Part shown: positions 9,006 to 17,204 of the stretch, piece by piece | Layout: every line of letters begins with the position of its first letter | Position numbering within the stretch: the first letter of the stretch is position 1 | NCBI GenBank assembly: GCA_049366715.1 | Contig: JBMNCQ010000035.1 | Location: 75,528-139,527 of the forward strand | DNA length: 64,000 nt | From: JBMNCQ01 sp049366715 | Lineage (GTDB): Bacteria; Bacillota; Peptococcia; Peptococcales; BICA1-8 | Reading direction: 5' to 3' | The notes under the pieces: model-generated | Told to the model about the DNA's origin: nothing | Databases searched by the model: none | What the model saw: only the letters and a program-made list of their open reading frames with translations | Program-made: the position numbers and the translations under genes

Positions 9006-9143
9006 ATGATAAATGCAAAATGCAAGGGCTGTACTAAGTTTTTGACTAATGACTGCCGGGGTCTGGAAGAGCTTAATCCTGATACTTGTGCAGGTTTGTT
9101 AAAAAAGCAAAAAAAAGAAGTCGATGTTACAGGCTGCTGCTAA
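9006..9143 (+). CDS. Small Cys-rich protein, 45 residues
   Basis: A short frame with start ATG at 9006, preceded by AAAGGGTGGGG, and a stop at 9141-9143 followed at once by a strong terminator. The product has six cysteines: C6, C9 (CKGC), C17, C28 and a terminal C44-C45 pair, in a Lys-rich context. The CxxC...C...C pattern suggests a metal or redox-active fold. I do not recognise a named family. Its 56-base distance from the rhomboid stop suggests co-transcription. Confidence 0.7.
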   Translation: MINAKCKGCTKFLTNDCRGLEELNPDTCAGLLKKQKKEVDVTGCC

Positions 9144-9150
9144 TCCTTAA

Positions 9151-9185
9151 AATCCTCTCTTCCTATCAGGAAGAGGGGATTTTTT
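9151..9185 (+). terminator. Terminator after rhomboid / Cys-rich genes
   Basis: AATCCTCTCTTCC pairs with GGAAGAGGGGATT around ATCA... with one mismatch, followed by six T residues. It marks the end of the rhomboid transcript. Confidence 0.85.
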
Positions 9186-9262
9186 CAGGTAGAGTCTGGT
9201 GGTGACAGTACCTACAGTAACCGGAACAGTTATAAAAACCTGTTCATGAACATGATGAAACC

Positions 9263-9349
9263 CTGAGAACCGGTATCCGAGAACTGAGAACACACTATAA
9301 CCTATGAACGATAAACTATGCTCTATGAACTTGAATCTCCCCAGTCACT
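9263..9349 (-). repeat. Right arm of inverted repeat flanking the rhomboid gene
   Basis: Inverted copy of 7986-8071 (one substitution, one indel). The gap 9144-9528 otherwise contains the terminator and more low-complexity CTATAAACTATAAACGATGCTC-like units (about 9400-9425) but no gene that I can support. Confidence 0.9.
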
Positions 9350-9528
9350 ACAAATGGCTACAGTGTAATAGTGCTGCAGTATGTTCTCTGTCCTCTGTTC
9401 TATAAACTATAAACGATGCTCTATCAACTTTACTACACCAGTCGCTTAATTAATCCGGCGCAGCCTGTTTTTTTATGCATATTTTCCCTCCTAATTTCGT
9501 AATTAAGAATGAAAGGAGGTAAGCATAA

Positions 9529-10632
9529 ATGGAGACCCCTAAAAAATTTTTCGTAATTATGACAATGGTGATCCTTGTGGCTATTATTGGATTTTCATTT
9601 AAGCAAAGCAGGGAAAATATTAAGGTGGAAATTGTAGCCTTAAAATATCCTGCCCGGGCAGAAATTTCCGAAGGCCCTGAAATTGTAAAATACCTTAAGA
9701 AATCCTCCCGATATGATAAAGCGAAAAGTGATCTGAGCTACTGGTATCTTTTAAATGTTATGCATAATTCGGAAACAAAGCAATATTATTTTAACTCTCC
9801 GGACTATCTCTATGACAGTTCGGACAATGAAGAGATAATCCCCATAGCGCAATTAAAAACTATCTTAGAAGGTAATCTGGCGGGAATAGTTGCTGCAAAT
9901 CCTTTTGGTCAATTACTGACCTGGGAGGAAGTAGATGAGGTTTTTCCCAGAATGTCTAAGGCTAAGCTTAGAGATTTGGAAACAGGACTGTCTTTAAATA
10001 TTCAACGCAGAGGCGGTAGTGCCCATGCCGATATTCAGCCGTTAACTGCTCAGGATACAGCAATATTTAAAAGTATCTACGGCGGAAAATGGAGTTGGAA
10101 AAGGAGAGCAGCTATTTTAGAGAAAGATGGTTTTTACATTGCAGCCTCTATGAATGGAATGCCTCATGGGCAAGGAGCTATTAACGGCAATAATTTCCCG
10201 GGTCATTCTTGTTTACACTTCTGGCAGACTAAAACCCATTCAGGTAATAATTTAGATCTGGCCCATCAGCTGATGGTTTTTAAAGCGGCCGGTTTAATCG
10301 AGGACTTTTTAAAAGATAGATCAGGTAAAGAAATGGTAGAAGTTGCTTTAACTGCAATCGCGCAAAATGATCCCCAATTAATAACTCTATCATTTGTGCT
10401 AAATGATAATATCGGAAGGATCCTGGAATATATAAATAAAATAGCCAGTCTTAAGATCCATAGCATTACTCCGGGAGAGCATCAGGATGAATATAGAGTA
10501 AATATTGAATGGTATGAAGTTAACAGCGGACAAAACTATCAAAAAGAATTACTGCTCTTTGGTGAGGAAGCCGAGAACGGTAGTTATTTAATCAGGCCTG
10601 ATGAAATTGCCGCTGCTTTTGTAGGAAATTAA
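9529..10632 (+). CDS. Membrane-anchored protein with L,D-transpeptidase-like Cys/His signature
   Basis: The 367-residue product has an N-terminal membrane helix (about 7-23) that would place the rest outside. The notable segment is MPHGQGAINGNNFPGHSCLHF (211-231): His213, His226, Cys228 and His230, then THSGNN. This resembles the HG...SHGC pattern of YkuD-type L,D-transpeptidases, and similar GQxCxHF-THxGN segments occur in Bacillota wall-associated proteins of unknown function. The match is by eye and not a full YkuD motif, so the enzyme class is inferred. GAAAGGAGGT precedes the ATG. The next gene is an ATP-grasp ligase of the D-Ala-D-Ala type, which supports a wall role. Confidence 0.6.
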   Translation: METPKKFFVIMTMVILVAIIGFSFKQSRENIKVEIVALKYPARAEISEGPEIVKYLKKSSRYDKAKSDLSYWYLLNVMHNSETKQYYFNSPDYLYDSSDNEEIIPIAQLKTILEGNLAGIVAANPFGQLLTWEEVDEVFPRMSKAKLRDLETGLSLNIQRRGGSAHADIQPLTAQDTAIFKSIYGGKWSWKRRAAILEKDGFYIAASMNGMPHGQGAINGNNFPGHSCLHFWQTKTHSGNNLDLAHQLMVFKAAGLIEDFLKDRSGKEMVEVALTAIAQNDPQLITLSFVLNDNIGRILEYINKIASLKIHSITPGEHQDEYRVNIEWYEVNSGQNYQKELLLFGEEAENGSYLIRPDEIAAAFVGN

Positions 10633-10727
10633 CGAAACACATCTTTATTTATTGCTGAATGCTATTTATAATGAAAGCGGTGGTAACAAATGCAAATCAA
10701 CAAATTAATCAGGTTTGGGGGTATTGT

Positions 10728-11819
10728 ATGTCTAATAAAATAATTTTTGTTTATAACCAGATAAATACGGAAGAACGCCGGGGAATATACGGGGAGTGTA
10801 CTCTGGTTAAAGAAGTCGACCTTATAAGAAAAGCCCTCTTAGCTACCGATAACGTGATTTTCTCTTTAGACTTATTTACTCCTGAGCAATTGGAAAGTTT
10901 CATCGAAGCAAATTTGCCTATTGACAGTGCTTTCATTATAGCCGAAGGTTTTAAAGCCCAGCCTCAGACATTGTATAATGGTAATGGAGCGGCTCTGGTG
11001 AGAAAGACAATGGCCAAATATAATATACCCTGTAGTCATTCGGGATTTCAAGGAATGGAAATCTGCCGGCATAAGGATTTGACTTATGCCAGGCTTCGTG
11101 AAAACGGAGTATTAGTGCCTGAATATCTCATTTTTGATACCCATTTTTTACAAAATATCAAAAGCTTGCAGGATGAAGCAGAAAAAATAGGATATCCGCT
11201 GATCATTAAGCCTAACGGCGGCGGGAACAGTATAGGGATTTCTCGGAAATCCGTTGTCAAAAATTTCACAGAATTAAAAGAGCAGGCTGCTCTTGTTGAC
11301 GGACAGCTAGGCCATGGAAATTTAATTATGGAAAGATATTTACCCGGACAGGAGTACACGTTAGGAATAATCGGCAATGTCCAGAAGTTCATTCTACCTG
11401 TAATAGGCTTTCCCCATAATTTCGGAGTAAGGGATAGCAATTCTAAAAAAATTGAGCATCAACTGCGGGATAATTTTGAGATGATTACAACCGGAGACGA
11501 GAGGTTTGATATTTTGATGGAAATCGGAGCCAAAACATTCGATGCCGTCTCTGCACATGATATTATCAGGATAGATCTAAAAGAAGATCCGGAAGGCAAT
11601 ATCTATGTAATTGATGTGAACGGGACTCCGGCTTTATCGCAAACGGGATCTTTAAATTTTATGGCATGCCATGCCGGAATGACACATGCTCAATTGATTC
11701 AGCTGGTGTTATACGAAAGTCTTTTAAGAAATGGGATAACCAGCAATGCTTCTTTTGTAGATGCAGTTTTAGAGGTGCGTTCTTTATTGACGGAATATCT
11801 AACCACCGAAGTTGCCTAG
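10728..11819 (+). CDS. D-alanine-D-alanine ligase-like ATP-grasp protein
   Basis: ATP-grasp enzyme that probably joins two amino or hydroxy acids through an acyl phosphate. The 363-residue protein shows the glycine-rich ATP loop KPNGGGNSIGI, the MERYLPGQEYTLGIIG strand pair and the metal-binding end segment DLKEDPEGNIYVIDVNGTPALS. The ATG at 10728 is chosen over one at 10659 because TTGGGGGT precedes it and similarity starts there. It differs from housekeeping Ddl in its N-terminal part, so the true substrate is open. It lies 95 bases after the transpeptidase-like gene. Confidence 0.75.
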   Translation: MSNKIIFVYNQINTEERRGIYGECTLVKEVDLIRKALLATDNVIFSLDLFTPEQLESFIEANLPIDSAFIIAEGFKAQPQTLYNGNGAALVRKTMAKYNIPCSHSGFQGMEICRHKDLTYARLRENGVLVPEYLIFDTHFLQNIKSLQDEAEKIGYPLIIKPNGGGNSIGISRKSVVKNFTELKEQAALVDGQLGHGNLIMERYLPGQEYTLGIIGNVQKFILPVIGFPHNFGVRDSNSKKIEHQLRDNFEMITTGDERFDILMEIGAKTFDAVSAHDIIRIDLKEDPEGNIYVIDVNGTPALSQTGSLNFMACHAGMTHAQLIQLVLYESLLRNGITSNASFVDAVLEVRSLLTEYLTTEVA

Positions 11820-11858
11820 TGTATAAGAGATTAGCTTAAACCCCAGCCGGCGGCGTCA

Positions 11859-11914
11859 ATTTTTATCCCCGGATCCACAGCGTATTAATAGCGCTTCCGG
11901 TCTGGGGATAAAAT
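11859..11914 (+). terminator. Hairpin after the ATP-grasp gene
   Basis: TTTTATCCCC (about 11860-11869) pairs with GGGGATAAAA (11904-11913), with inner CCGG pairing. The 3' tail is AT-rich rather than a clean T-run. Confidence 0.5.
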
Positions 11915-12022
11915 ATGCTTTGTTATTTTACCGGGTTGTGGTCAGCTTATTTTTCATATCAAATAAATAGTAAATTTGACAAAAAATGACCGCTAAATTT
12001 CTATGTTATTTCATTTTTTTAT

Positions 12023-12051
12023 TTAACAGATTATAATTGTTATGATATTAT
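12023..12051 (+). promoter_or_regulatory. Candidate sigma-A promoter for the Na/Pi symporter gene
   Basis: TTAACA (12023-12028), a 17-base spacer, then TATTAT (12046-12051) in a very AT-rich gap (11914-12149) that contains no gene. The -35 hexamer is also a TTAACA sequence, but only one copy is present, so it is not called a Pho box. Confidence 0.45.
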
Positions 12052-12149
12052 TAAATTTGTGTGATGAAAATGTTAATATGATAGAGAGAGAGAAATATAT
12101 GTAAAGAAATTGTTATTATTTGTAGTTTTTGTTATGGGGGTAAAAATTA

Positions 12150-13811
12150 ATGTCGGTAACGGAAATGTTATTTAGCTTCTTGGGTGGTTTAGGTTTATTT
12201 CTTTTTGGAATTAAATCAATGTCCGAAGGTCTTCAGGCTGTTGCCGGGGATAGACTAAGACTTATTTTAGAGCAGGGAACCAAGTCTCCTTTAAGAGGTG
12301 TTCTGACAGGTGCCTTAATGACTGCTTTAATTCAAAGCAGCAGTGGAACAACAGTGCTGACAGTGGGACTTGTTAATGCGGGGCTATTACCCTTAAGGCA
12401 GGCAATAGGCGTTATAATGGGCGCTAATATCGGTACCACCGTCACTGCGTATTTAATCGGCTTTAAATTAAGCGCCTATGCTTTGCCGATTATCGCCCTG
12501 GGTGTTTTCCTCTTATTTTTCTTTAAGAATAAAAGAATTAATTATCTTGGACAAGTCTTCTTGGGATTTGGATTATTATTTTATGGAATGGATATAATGG
12601 GGCAGGGGTTAAAGCCTTTAAGAAATTCCCAATACTTTATAGGGCTGATGTCCAATGTGGAGAACAATGCATTATTAGGTATCCTGATCGGTTCTGTGTT
12701 TACTGCCATCGTGCAAAGCAGCAGTGCCACTATCGGTGTGCTGCAGGAGCTGGCTAATCAAGGGGTAGTTACTTATTTTCAGGCAGTACCTATTTTGTTT
12801 GGAGACAATATCGGGACGACCGTTACTGCCTTGTTAGCCGGAATTGGTGCCTCTGTTGCGGCCAGAAGAGCGGCGCTCACCCATTTTTTATTTAACGTTA
12901 TCGGTACGTTAATATTTCTACCTTTATTTTTAACGGGAATTTTTACCGATATAGTGAAATTACTCACTGATTATGTTTATATCTTACTTCCCGGCTTCGA
13001 AGGAGCCTGGGAAAGTTTAAATATTAAAATGCAGATTGCGCAAACCCACGGGGCCTTTAATGTAACAAATACCCTGCTTCAACTGCCCTTTGTGGGATTT
13101 TTAACCGCATTTGTTACCAGGTTAATCCCTGGTGATGAAAAGGAATTTGATATAAAACCCCAGTATTTGGAGCCCCGCTTACTGGGTAATCCTCCTGTAG
13201 CTTTAGCTAATGCCAGCAGGGAACTGTTAAGGATGGGGAGAATTGCCTGTGAATGCTTTGAAAACGCTGTTAGTTACTTTTTGCAGCACCGAAGTGAGAA
13301 TAAAATAAGTGCCAAGCAGTTGGAAGATCTGGTCGACCAATTGGAAAAGGACATTACCGAATACGTAGTAAAAGCCTCGGCAGGTAAAAAATTGGACAAT
13401 GAACTGGCTGCCAGAAGTTACGTTATTTTACAGGCCGTCGGCGATTTGGAGCGGGTTGGTGATCATGCCGATAATTTGGTGGAATTAGCCGACTATGCCC
13501 AGGATAATAATGTCAAATTTTCCGATACGGCGATTGAAGACCTGCAAAACATGATTAATCAGGTTAAAGAAATTTTAGTGACGTCTTTGGAAGCTTTAAA
13601 AACAGAAGATATTGAACTTGCCAAAAAAGTGGTTCAAAGTGATGATATTATTGACCAGATGGAAAAAGATCTAAGGAAAGCCCATATCGGCAGGTTGAAT
13701 GAAGGGACATGTAACGGCAGTGCAGGAGCCGTGTATTTAGATATTCTCAGTAATCTAGAAAGAATAGGCGACCACTCCGTAAACATTGCAGGCTATGTAT
13801 TAGGTGAATAA
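12150..13811 (+). CDS. Na+/phosphate symporter with C-terminal PhoU-like domain
   Basis: Membrane protein of the Na/Pi cotransporter II family (NptA/YjbB type). The 553-residue protein has two inverted membrane repeats, each with a QSSS signature: QSSSGTT at 62-68 and QSSSAT at 189-194, each followed by GxNIGTTVTA. Residues from about 345 form a PhoU-like helical domain with ERVGDHADNLVELA and ERIGDHSVNIAGY repeats. It is probably a low-affinity importer or an exporter of phosphate; direction cannot be told. A terminator follows. Confidence 0.9.
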   Translation: MSVTEMLFSFLGGLGLFLFGIKSMSEGLQAVAGDRLRLILEQGTKSPLRGVLTGALMTALIQSSSGTTVLTVGLVNAGLLPLRQAIGVIMGANIGTTVTAYLIGFKLSAYALPIIALGVFLLFFFKNKRINYLGQVFLGFGLLFYGMDIMGQGLKPLRNSQYFIGLMSNVENNALLGILIGSVFTAIVQSSSATIGVLQELANQGVVTYFQAVPILFGDNIGTTVTALLAGIGASVAARRAALTHFLFNVIGTLIFLPLFLTGIFTDIVKLLTDYVYILLPGFEGAWESLNIKMQIAQTHGAFNVTNTLLQLPFVGFLTAFVTRLIPGDEKEFDIKPQYLEPRLLGNPPVALANASRELLRMGRIACECFENAVSYFLQHRSENKISAKQLEDLVDQLEKDITEYVVKASAGKKLDNELAARSYVILQAVGDLERVGDHADNLVELADYAQDNNVKFSDTAIEDLQNMINQVKEILVTSLEALKTEDIELAKKVVQSDDIIDQMEKDLRKAHIGRLNEGTCNGSAGAVYLDILSNLERIGDHSVNIAGYVLGE

Positions 13812-13826
13812 TAGATGGATGATAGA

Positions 13827-13857
13827 ACCTTGGGAGAATTCTCCCAAGGTTTTTTTA
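13827..13857 (+). terminator. Terminator after the Na/Pi symporter gene
   Basis: AACCTTGGGAG and CTCCCAAGGTT around AATT, followed by a T-run. Perfect 11-bp stem. Confidence 0.92.
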
Positions 13858-13866
13858 GGGCAAGAT

Positions 13867-13883
13867 TTAACCTCGAATTAACA
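13867..13883 (+). promoter_or_regulatory. Candidate Pho box upstream of the PhoR-type kinase
   Basis: TTAACC (13867-13872) and TTAACA (13878-13883) start exactly 11 bp apart, the spacing of Bacillus PhoP binding repeats. It lies about 290 bp before the kinase gene. Only two repeats, so moderate support. The rest of the gap 13884-14171 is AT-rich without a recognisable gene. Confidence 0.4.
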
Positions 13884-14171
13884 AAAACATAATCATATCA
13901 GACAATATTCGACATAATTTCCGAAGGACGCTGAAAAGTAGTCGAGAATTATGTGCTTAAATATATTTTTAGGTGTGTTTAAATGATGATTATGATGATA
14001 AAGTTAACTTTACTGAACAAACTAATCATAGTCTTAGTATTTCTAGTATTGTATATCCTCAATATTAAAAATTCTAAATTTTGAACGATATATATTACCG
14101 TGAAAGTATTGTAATTGGCTGTTCTTTTTTATAAAATCAATAATTAACTTAACAAATAAGGAAGTGGCAAA

Positions 14172-15944
14172 ATGCAGCTGCGCATAAGAAATCGTCTCAC
14201 CGTTTCTTATTTAATCCTGATTTTGGTTTCTATGAGTATTTTGGGGGTTGCTCTCCTGTGGCCTTTGCAAAATTATTTTATCGGGCACATTAAACAGGAG
14301 TTGTTTAATAATACCGAGCTTGTTAATAATATTGTTTATCCTTACGTTGTTAATGAAAATTATCAGCCCATAGATCAAATAAGTAAAGATTTAGGTCGTA
14401 AGATTAAGACCAGAATAACAGTAATAAAAAATGACGGAACGGTTCTTGGTGATTCTGATTATGACATTAATCTGATGGAGAATCATAGAAACAGAGCGGA
14501 AATAAATGAAGCACTTTCCGGGAAAAAAGGCAGTGCTACCCGCTATAGTACGACTTTGGATACTGATACCATGTATGTTGCGATGCCTTTAGAACAGGAT
14601 GGCGATGTTTTAGCAGTTATCAGGCTTTCTTTACCTTTGACGGAAATCAACAAAACTTTGCTTAATCTAAAACTGATACTCTTAACCGGAATCATGCTGG
14701 CGTCTTCTGTTGCAGTCATTCTCAGTCTGCGTCTTTCTTCTACAATTACCGAACCTATTGAAAAAATAAATATTACTGCAAACAAAATATCTCAAGGGGA
14801 TTTAGAACAGCGAATTTTTCTGACTACCAACGATGAGCTGGGAGAACTTGCCCAGGCTATTAATGATATGACCCTGGCCCTGCAGCAAAAAATTGACGAG
14901 GTTACTTCCGCAAAACAAAAATTAGAGGCAGTTTTAAATCATATGGTCAGTGGGGTTATCGTTATATCCAGTAAAGGTAAAATTCAGGGAATTAACATAG
15001 AGGCGGAGAGAATGTTCAGTACTCAGGAAAAAAAGGTACTGGGAAAACCTTATCAAGGAATCATCCGTAATTTTGGCTTGCAGGAAATAATCGAGCAGGT
15101 AATAGAAGAAGGTCAGGTTTATTCCCATGAGTTTTCTGTTATTTATCCCGAAAAGCTGACCCTTAAAGCCTATATTGCCCCTGTTATCCAGAATGGTATG
15201 ATTGAGCAGGTTGTCATAGTATTTCATGATATCACATCCCTTAGACAGTTGGAAAGAATTAAAACAGATTTTGTGGCGAACGCTTCCCACGAACTGCGTA
15301 CTCCCGTTGCTGCCATCAAAGGCTTTGCGGAAACTCTCTTAGATGGAGCGCTTGAAGAACCCAAGCTGAGGGAAAGGTTTATCACCATAATTGATAAAGA
15401 GGCCGACAGGCTGATTCGCTTAATTAATGATTTATTAGATTTATCGAGATTAGAAGCGAAAGGAACAGAAATGGTAAAGGAAGACACGGATATCGGGCAG
15501 CTTTTGCAAGATTGTACTTTAGGTCTCTCCCATAAGGCTGAAGAGCGGAATATAGAATTGATCCTGGATATTGCCAAAAATTTACCACTCATTACGGCTA
15601 ATAAGGATATGCTGATGCAAGCTTTTATCAATCTTATCGATAATGCCATAAAATATACCAATGCCGGCGGAAAAGTGGAAGTAAGCGCTGCCCGGGAGGA
15701 CGGAGGCCTGATCGTTAAAATAAAAGACTCCGGAATAGGGATACCAAAAGATGATCTGCCAAGAATTTTCGAAAGGTTTTATAGAGTTGATAAGGCCCGG
15801 AGTAAGGATGCCGGGGGGACAGGTCTGGGCCTGAGTATTGTAAAACATATCATGGAACAGCACCAAGGTCATGTCAATGTGGAAAGTGAGATAGGCAGGG
15901 GTTCCGTTTTTTATCTAACATTTCCGCAAGCAGAACAAGGTTAA
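14172..15944 (+). CDS. phoR: PhoR-type sensor histidine kinase
   Basis: Membrane sensor kinase that should phosphorylate an OmpR-family regulator. The 590-residue protein has a membrane helix (about 10-32), an extracytoplasmic domain (33-163), a second helix (165-187), HAMP (about 188-242), PAS (about 250-355), HisKA with His373 in ASHELRTP, and an ATPase domain with NLIDNAIKYT and DSGIGIP and GTGLGLSIVKH motifs. The architecture equals Bacillus PhoR. The gene lies between two phosphate transport loci, which supports phosphate sensing. No response regulator gene is adjacent, which is unusual; its partner must be elsewhere. Confidence 0.82.
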   Translation: MQLRIRNRLTVSYLILILVSMSILGVALLWPLQNYFIGHIKQELFNNTELVNNIVYPYVVNENYQPIDQISKDLGRKIKTRITVIKNDGTVLGDSDYDINLMENHRNRAEINEALSGKKGSATRYSTTLDTDTMYVAMPLEQDGDVLAVIRLSLPLTEINKTLLNLKLILLTGIMLASSVAVILSLRLSSTITEPIEKINITANKISQGDLEQRIFLTTNDELGELAQAINDMTLALQQKIDEVTSAKQKLEAVLNHMVSGVIVISSKGKIQGINIEAERMFSTQEKKVLGKPYQGIIRNFGLQEIIEQVIEEGQVYSHEFSVIYPEKLTLKAYIAPVIQNGMIEQVVIVFHDITSLRQLERIKTDFVANASHELRTPVAAIKGFAETLLDGALEEPKLRERFITIIDKEADRLIRLINDLLDLSRLEAKGTEMVKEDTDIGQLLQDCTLGLSHKAEERNIELILDIAKNLPLITANKDMLMQAFINLIDNAIKYTNAGGKVEVSAAREDGGLIVKIKDSGIGIPKDDLPRIFERFYRVDKARSKDAGGTGLGLSIVKHIMEQHQGHVNVESEIGRGSVFYLTFPQAEQG

Positions 15945-16106
15945 GCTAAGTTTAAGATAAATTTCAGTATGGAGCCGCCTGTTTTCCCCGACTTACAGAT
16001 ATGCTGCCTTTCTGATGGAGAGATCTTAAAATACCGGAAATAAAAGCAATTTGAGGCTATTGTCCTGACAGCAATATAAAGGGGTGCTTTTAACGCCCTT
16101 GTTATT

Positions 16107-16135
16107 AAAAAGACCGCCAAAGGCTGGTCTTTTTT
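16107..16135 (+). terminator. Terminator after the kinase gene
   Basis: AAAAAGACC (16107-16115) and GGTCTTTTT (16126-16134) around GCCAAAGGCT, which itself can pair. Followed by further T. Confidence 0.85.
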
Positions 16136-16138
16136 AAC

Positions 16139-16177
16139 TTAACATAATCTTAACAATACGGTAATTGGTCATTTACA
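16139..16177 (+). promoter_or_regulatory. Pho box upstream of pstS
   Basis: TTAACA (16139-16144) and TTAACA (16150-16155) start 11 bp apart, and TTTACA (16172-16177) is in the same 11-bp register two steps on. This fits the Bacillus PhoP box (TTAACA-like repeats at 11 bp). It lies directly before pstS, so phosphate-starvation activation is likely. Confidence 0.7.
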
Positions 16178-16239
16178 CATGTGTGTTAACTTTAGGTATG
16201 GAAAGACAAGTTCTTACAAATTCGAGGAGGGAACAGTAA

Positions 16240-17115
16240 ATGTTCAAAAAAGCAGGTGTGATTACTTTAGTACTTATCTTAGCCTTATCTTTAGTAGTTG
16301 TAGGATGCGGCAAACAAGAAGCGGAACAACAAGAGACTCCGCAACAGGAAGAGCAGCAGCCGGCAGAAGCAGCATTATCAGGTAATTTAAAATTAGCGGG
16401 ATCTACTTCTGTTCAGCCTTTAGCAGAAGAGTTAGCCATGAAATTTATGGAATTAAACAGAGAAGTTAAAATCGATGTTGCCGGCGGCGGTTCAGGTGCC
16501 GGTGTGGAATCTGCCGGAAACGGTGCTGCTGATATCGGTATGGCATCCCGTCATGTACAAGATTCAGAAATGTCTACTTATCCTGAATTAAAGCCTGTTG
16601 CAATTGCACAAGACGGTATAACGGTAGGCATTCATCCCAATAATCCGGTAGATGATTTAACTTTAGAGCAGGTCAAAGATATTTTCTCCGGTAAAGTAAC
16701 AAACTGGAAAGAATTTGGCGGTAATGATGCCAGCATTACAGTTGTAAACCGTGAAGAAGGTTCCGGTACTCGCGGTGCTTTTGAAGAGATCGTTCTGGGC
16801 GAAGAAAAGTTTACGGATAAAGCTGCCGTCCAGAACTCTACCGGTGCCGTAAAAACTGCCGTAGCTGCCGACGAGAATGCCGTAGGTTACATCTCCATGG
16901 GTTCCATGAGCAGCGAAGTTAAAGGGTTAAAAATCGTTGGTGTTGAGCCTACCGTAGATAATGTGATTAATGGCACTTATCCCATTGCCCGTCCCTTTAA
17001 CTTTATTACTAAGGGTGAAGCGCAAGGCTTAGCCAAAACCTTTATCGACTGGGTATTAAATAGTTCCGAAGCACAGGGGATAACTACGGAAGAAGGTTAT
17101 ATTGTTTCTAAGTAA
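16240..17115 (+). CDS. pstS: Phosphate ABC transporter, phosphate-binding lipoprotein
   Basis: Surface lipoprotein that captures phosphate for PstCAB. The 291-residue precursor has a lipoprotein signal with lipobox VVGC (Cys23), then a Glu/Gln-rich linker (about 25-45). The mature domain has GSTSVQPLAEELA, the phosphate-loop GGGSGAGVES and NREEGSGTRGAF, typical of PstS. AGGAGG precedes the ATG. It heads pstS-pstC-pstA-pstB-phoU and has a Pho box upstream and an intercistronic hairpin downstream, which would favour higher PstS output than that of the permease. Confidence 0.96.
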   Translation: MFKKAGVITLVLILALSLVVVGCGKQEAEQQETPQQEEQQPAEAALSGNLKLAGSTSVQPLAEELAMKFMELNREVKIDVAGGGSGAGVESAGNGAADIGMASRHVQDSEMSTYPELKPVAIAQDGITVGIHPNNPVDDLTLEQVKDIFSGKVTNWKEFGGNDASITVVNREEGSGTRGAFEEIVLGEEKFTDKAAVQNSTGAVKTAVAADENAVGYISMGSMSSEVKGLKIVGVEPTVDNVINGTYPIARPFNFITKGEAQGLAKTFIDWVLNSSEAQGITTEEGYIVSK

Positions 17116-17140
17116 TTTCACATAAAGTTAAATATAAAGG

Positions 17141-17170
17141 GCTGAGGGGTGGAGAGATCCACCCTTTCGG
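17141..17170 (+). terminator. Intercistronic hairpin between pstS and pstC
   Basis: GGGTGG (17147-17152) pairs with CCACCC (17159-17164) around AGAGAT; outer bases extend the stem. No T-run. Likely a partial terminator or an mRNA-stabilising hairpin that sets the ratio of PstS to permease. Confidence 0.6.
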
Positions 17171-17204
17171 CCTGCATGAAAGCTTCTAGTTGTGGGGTGG
17201 GAAA

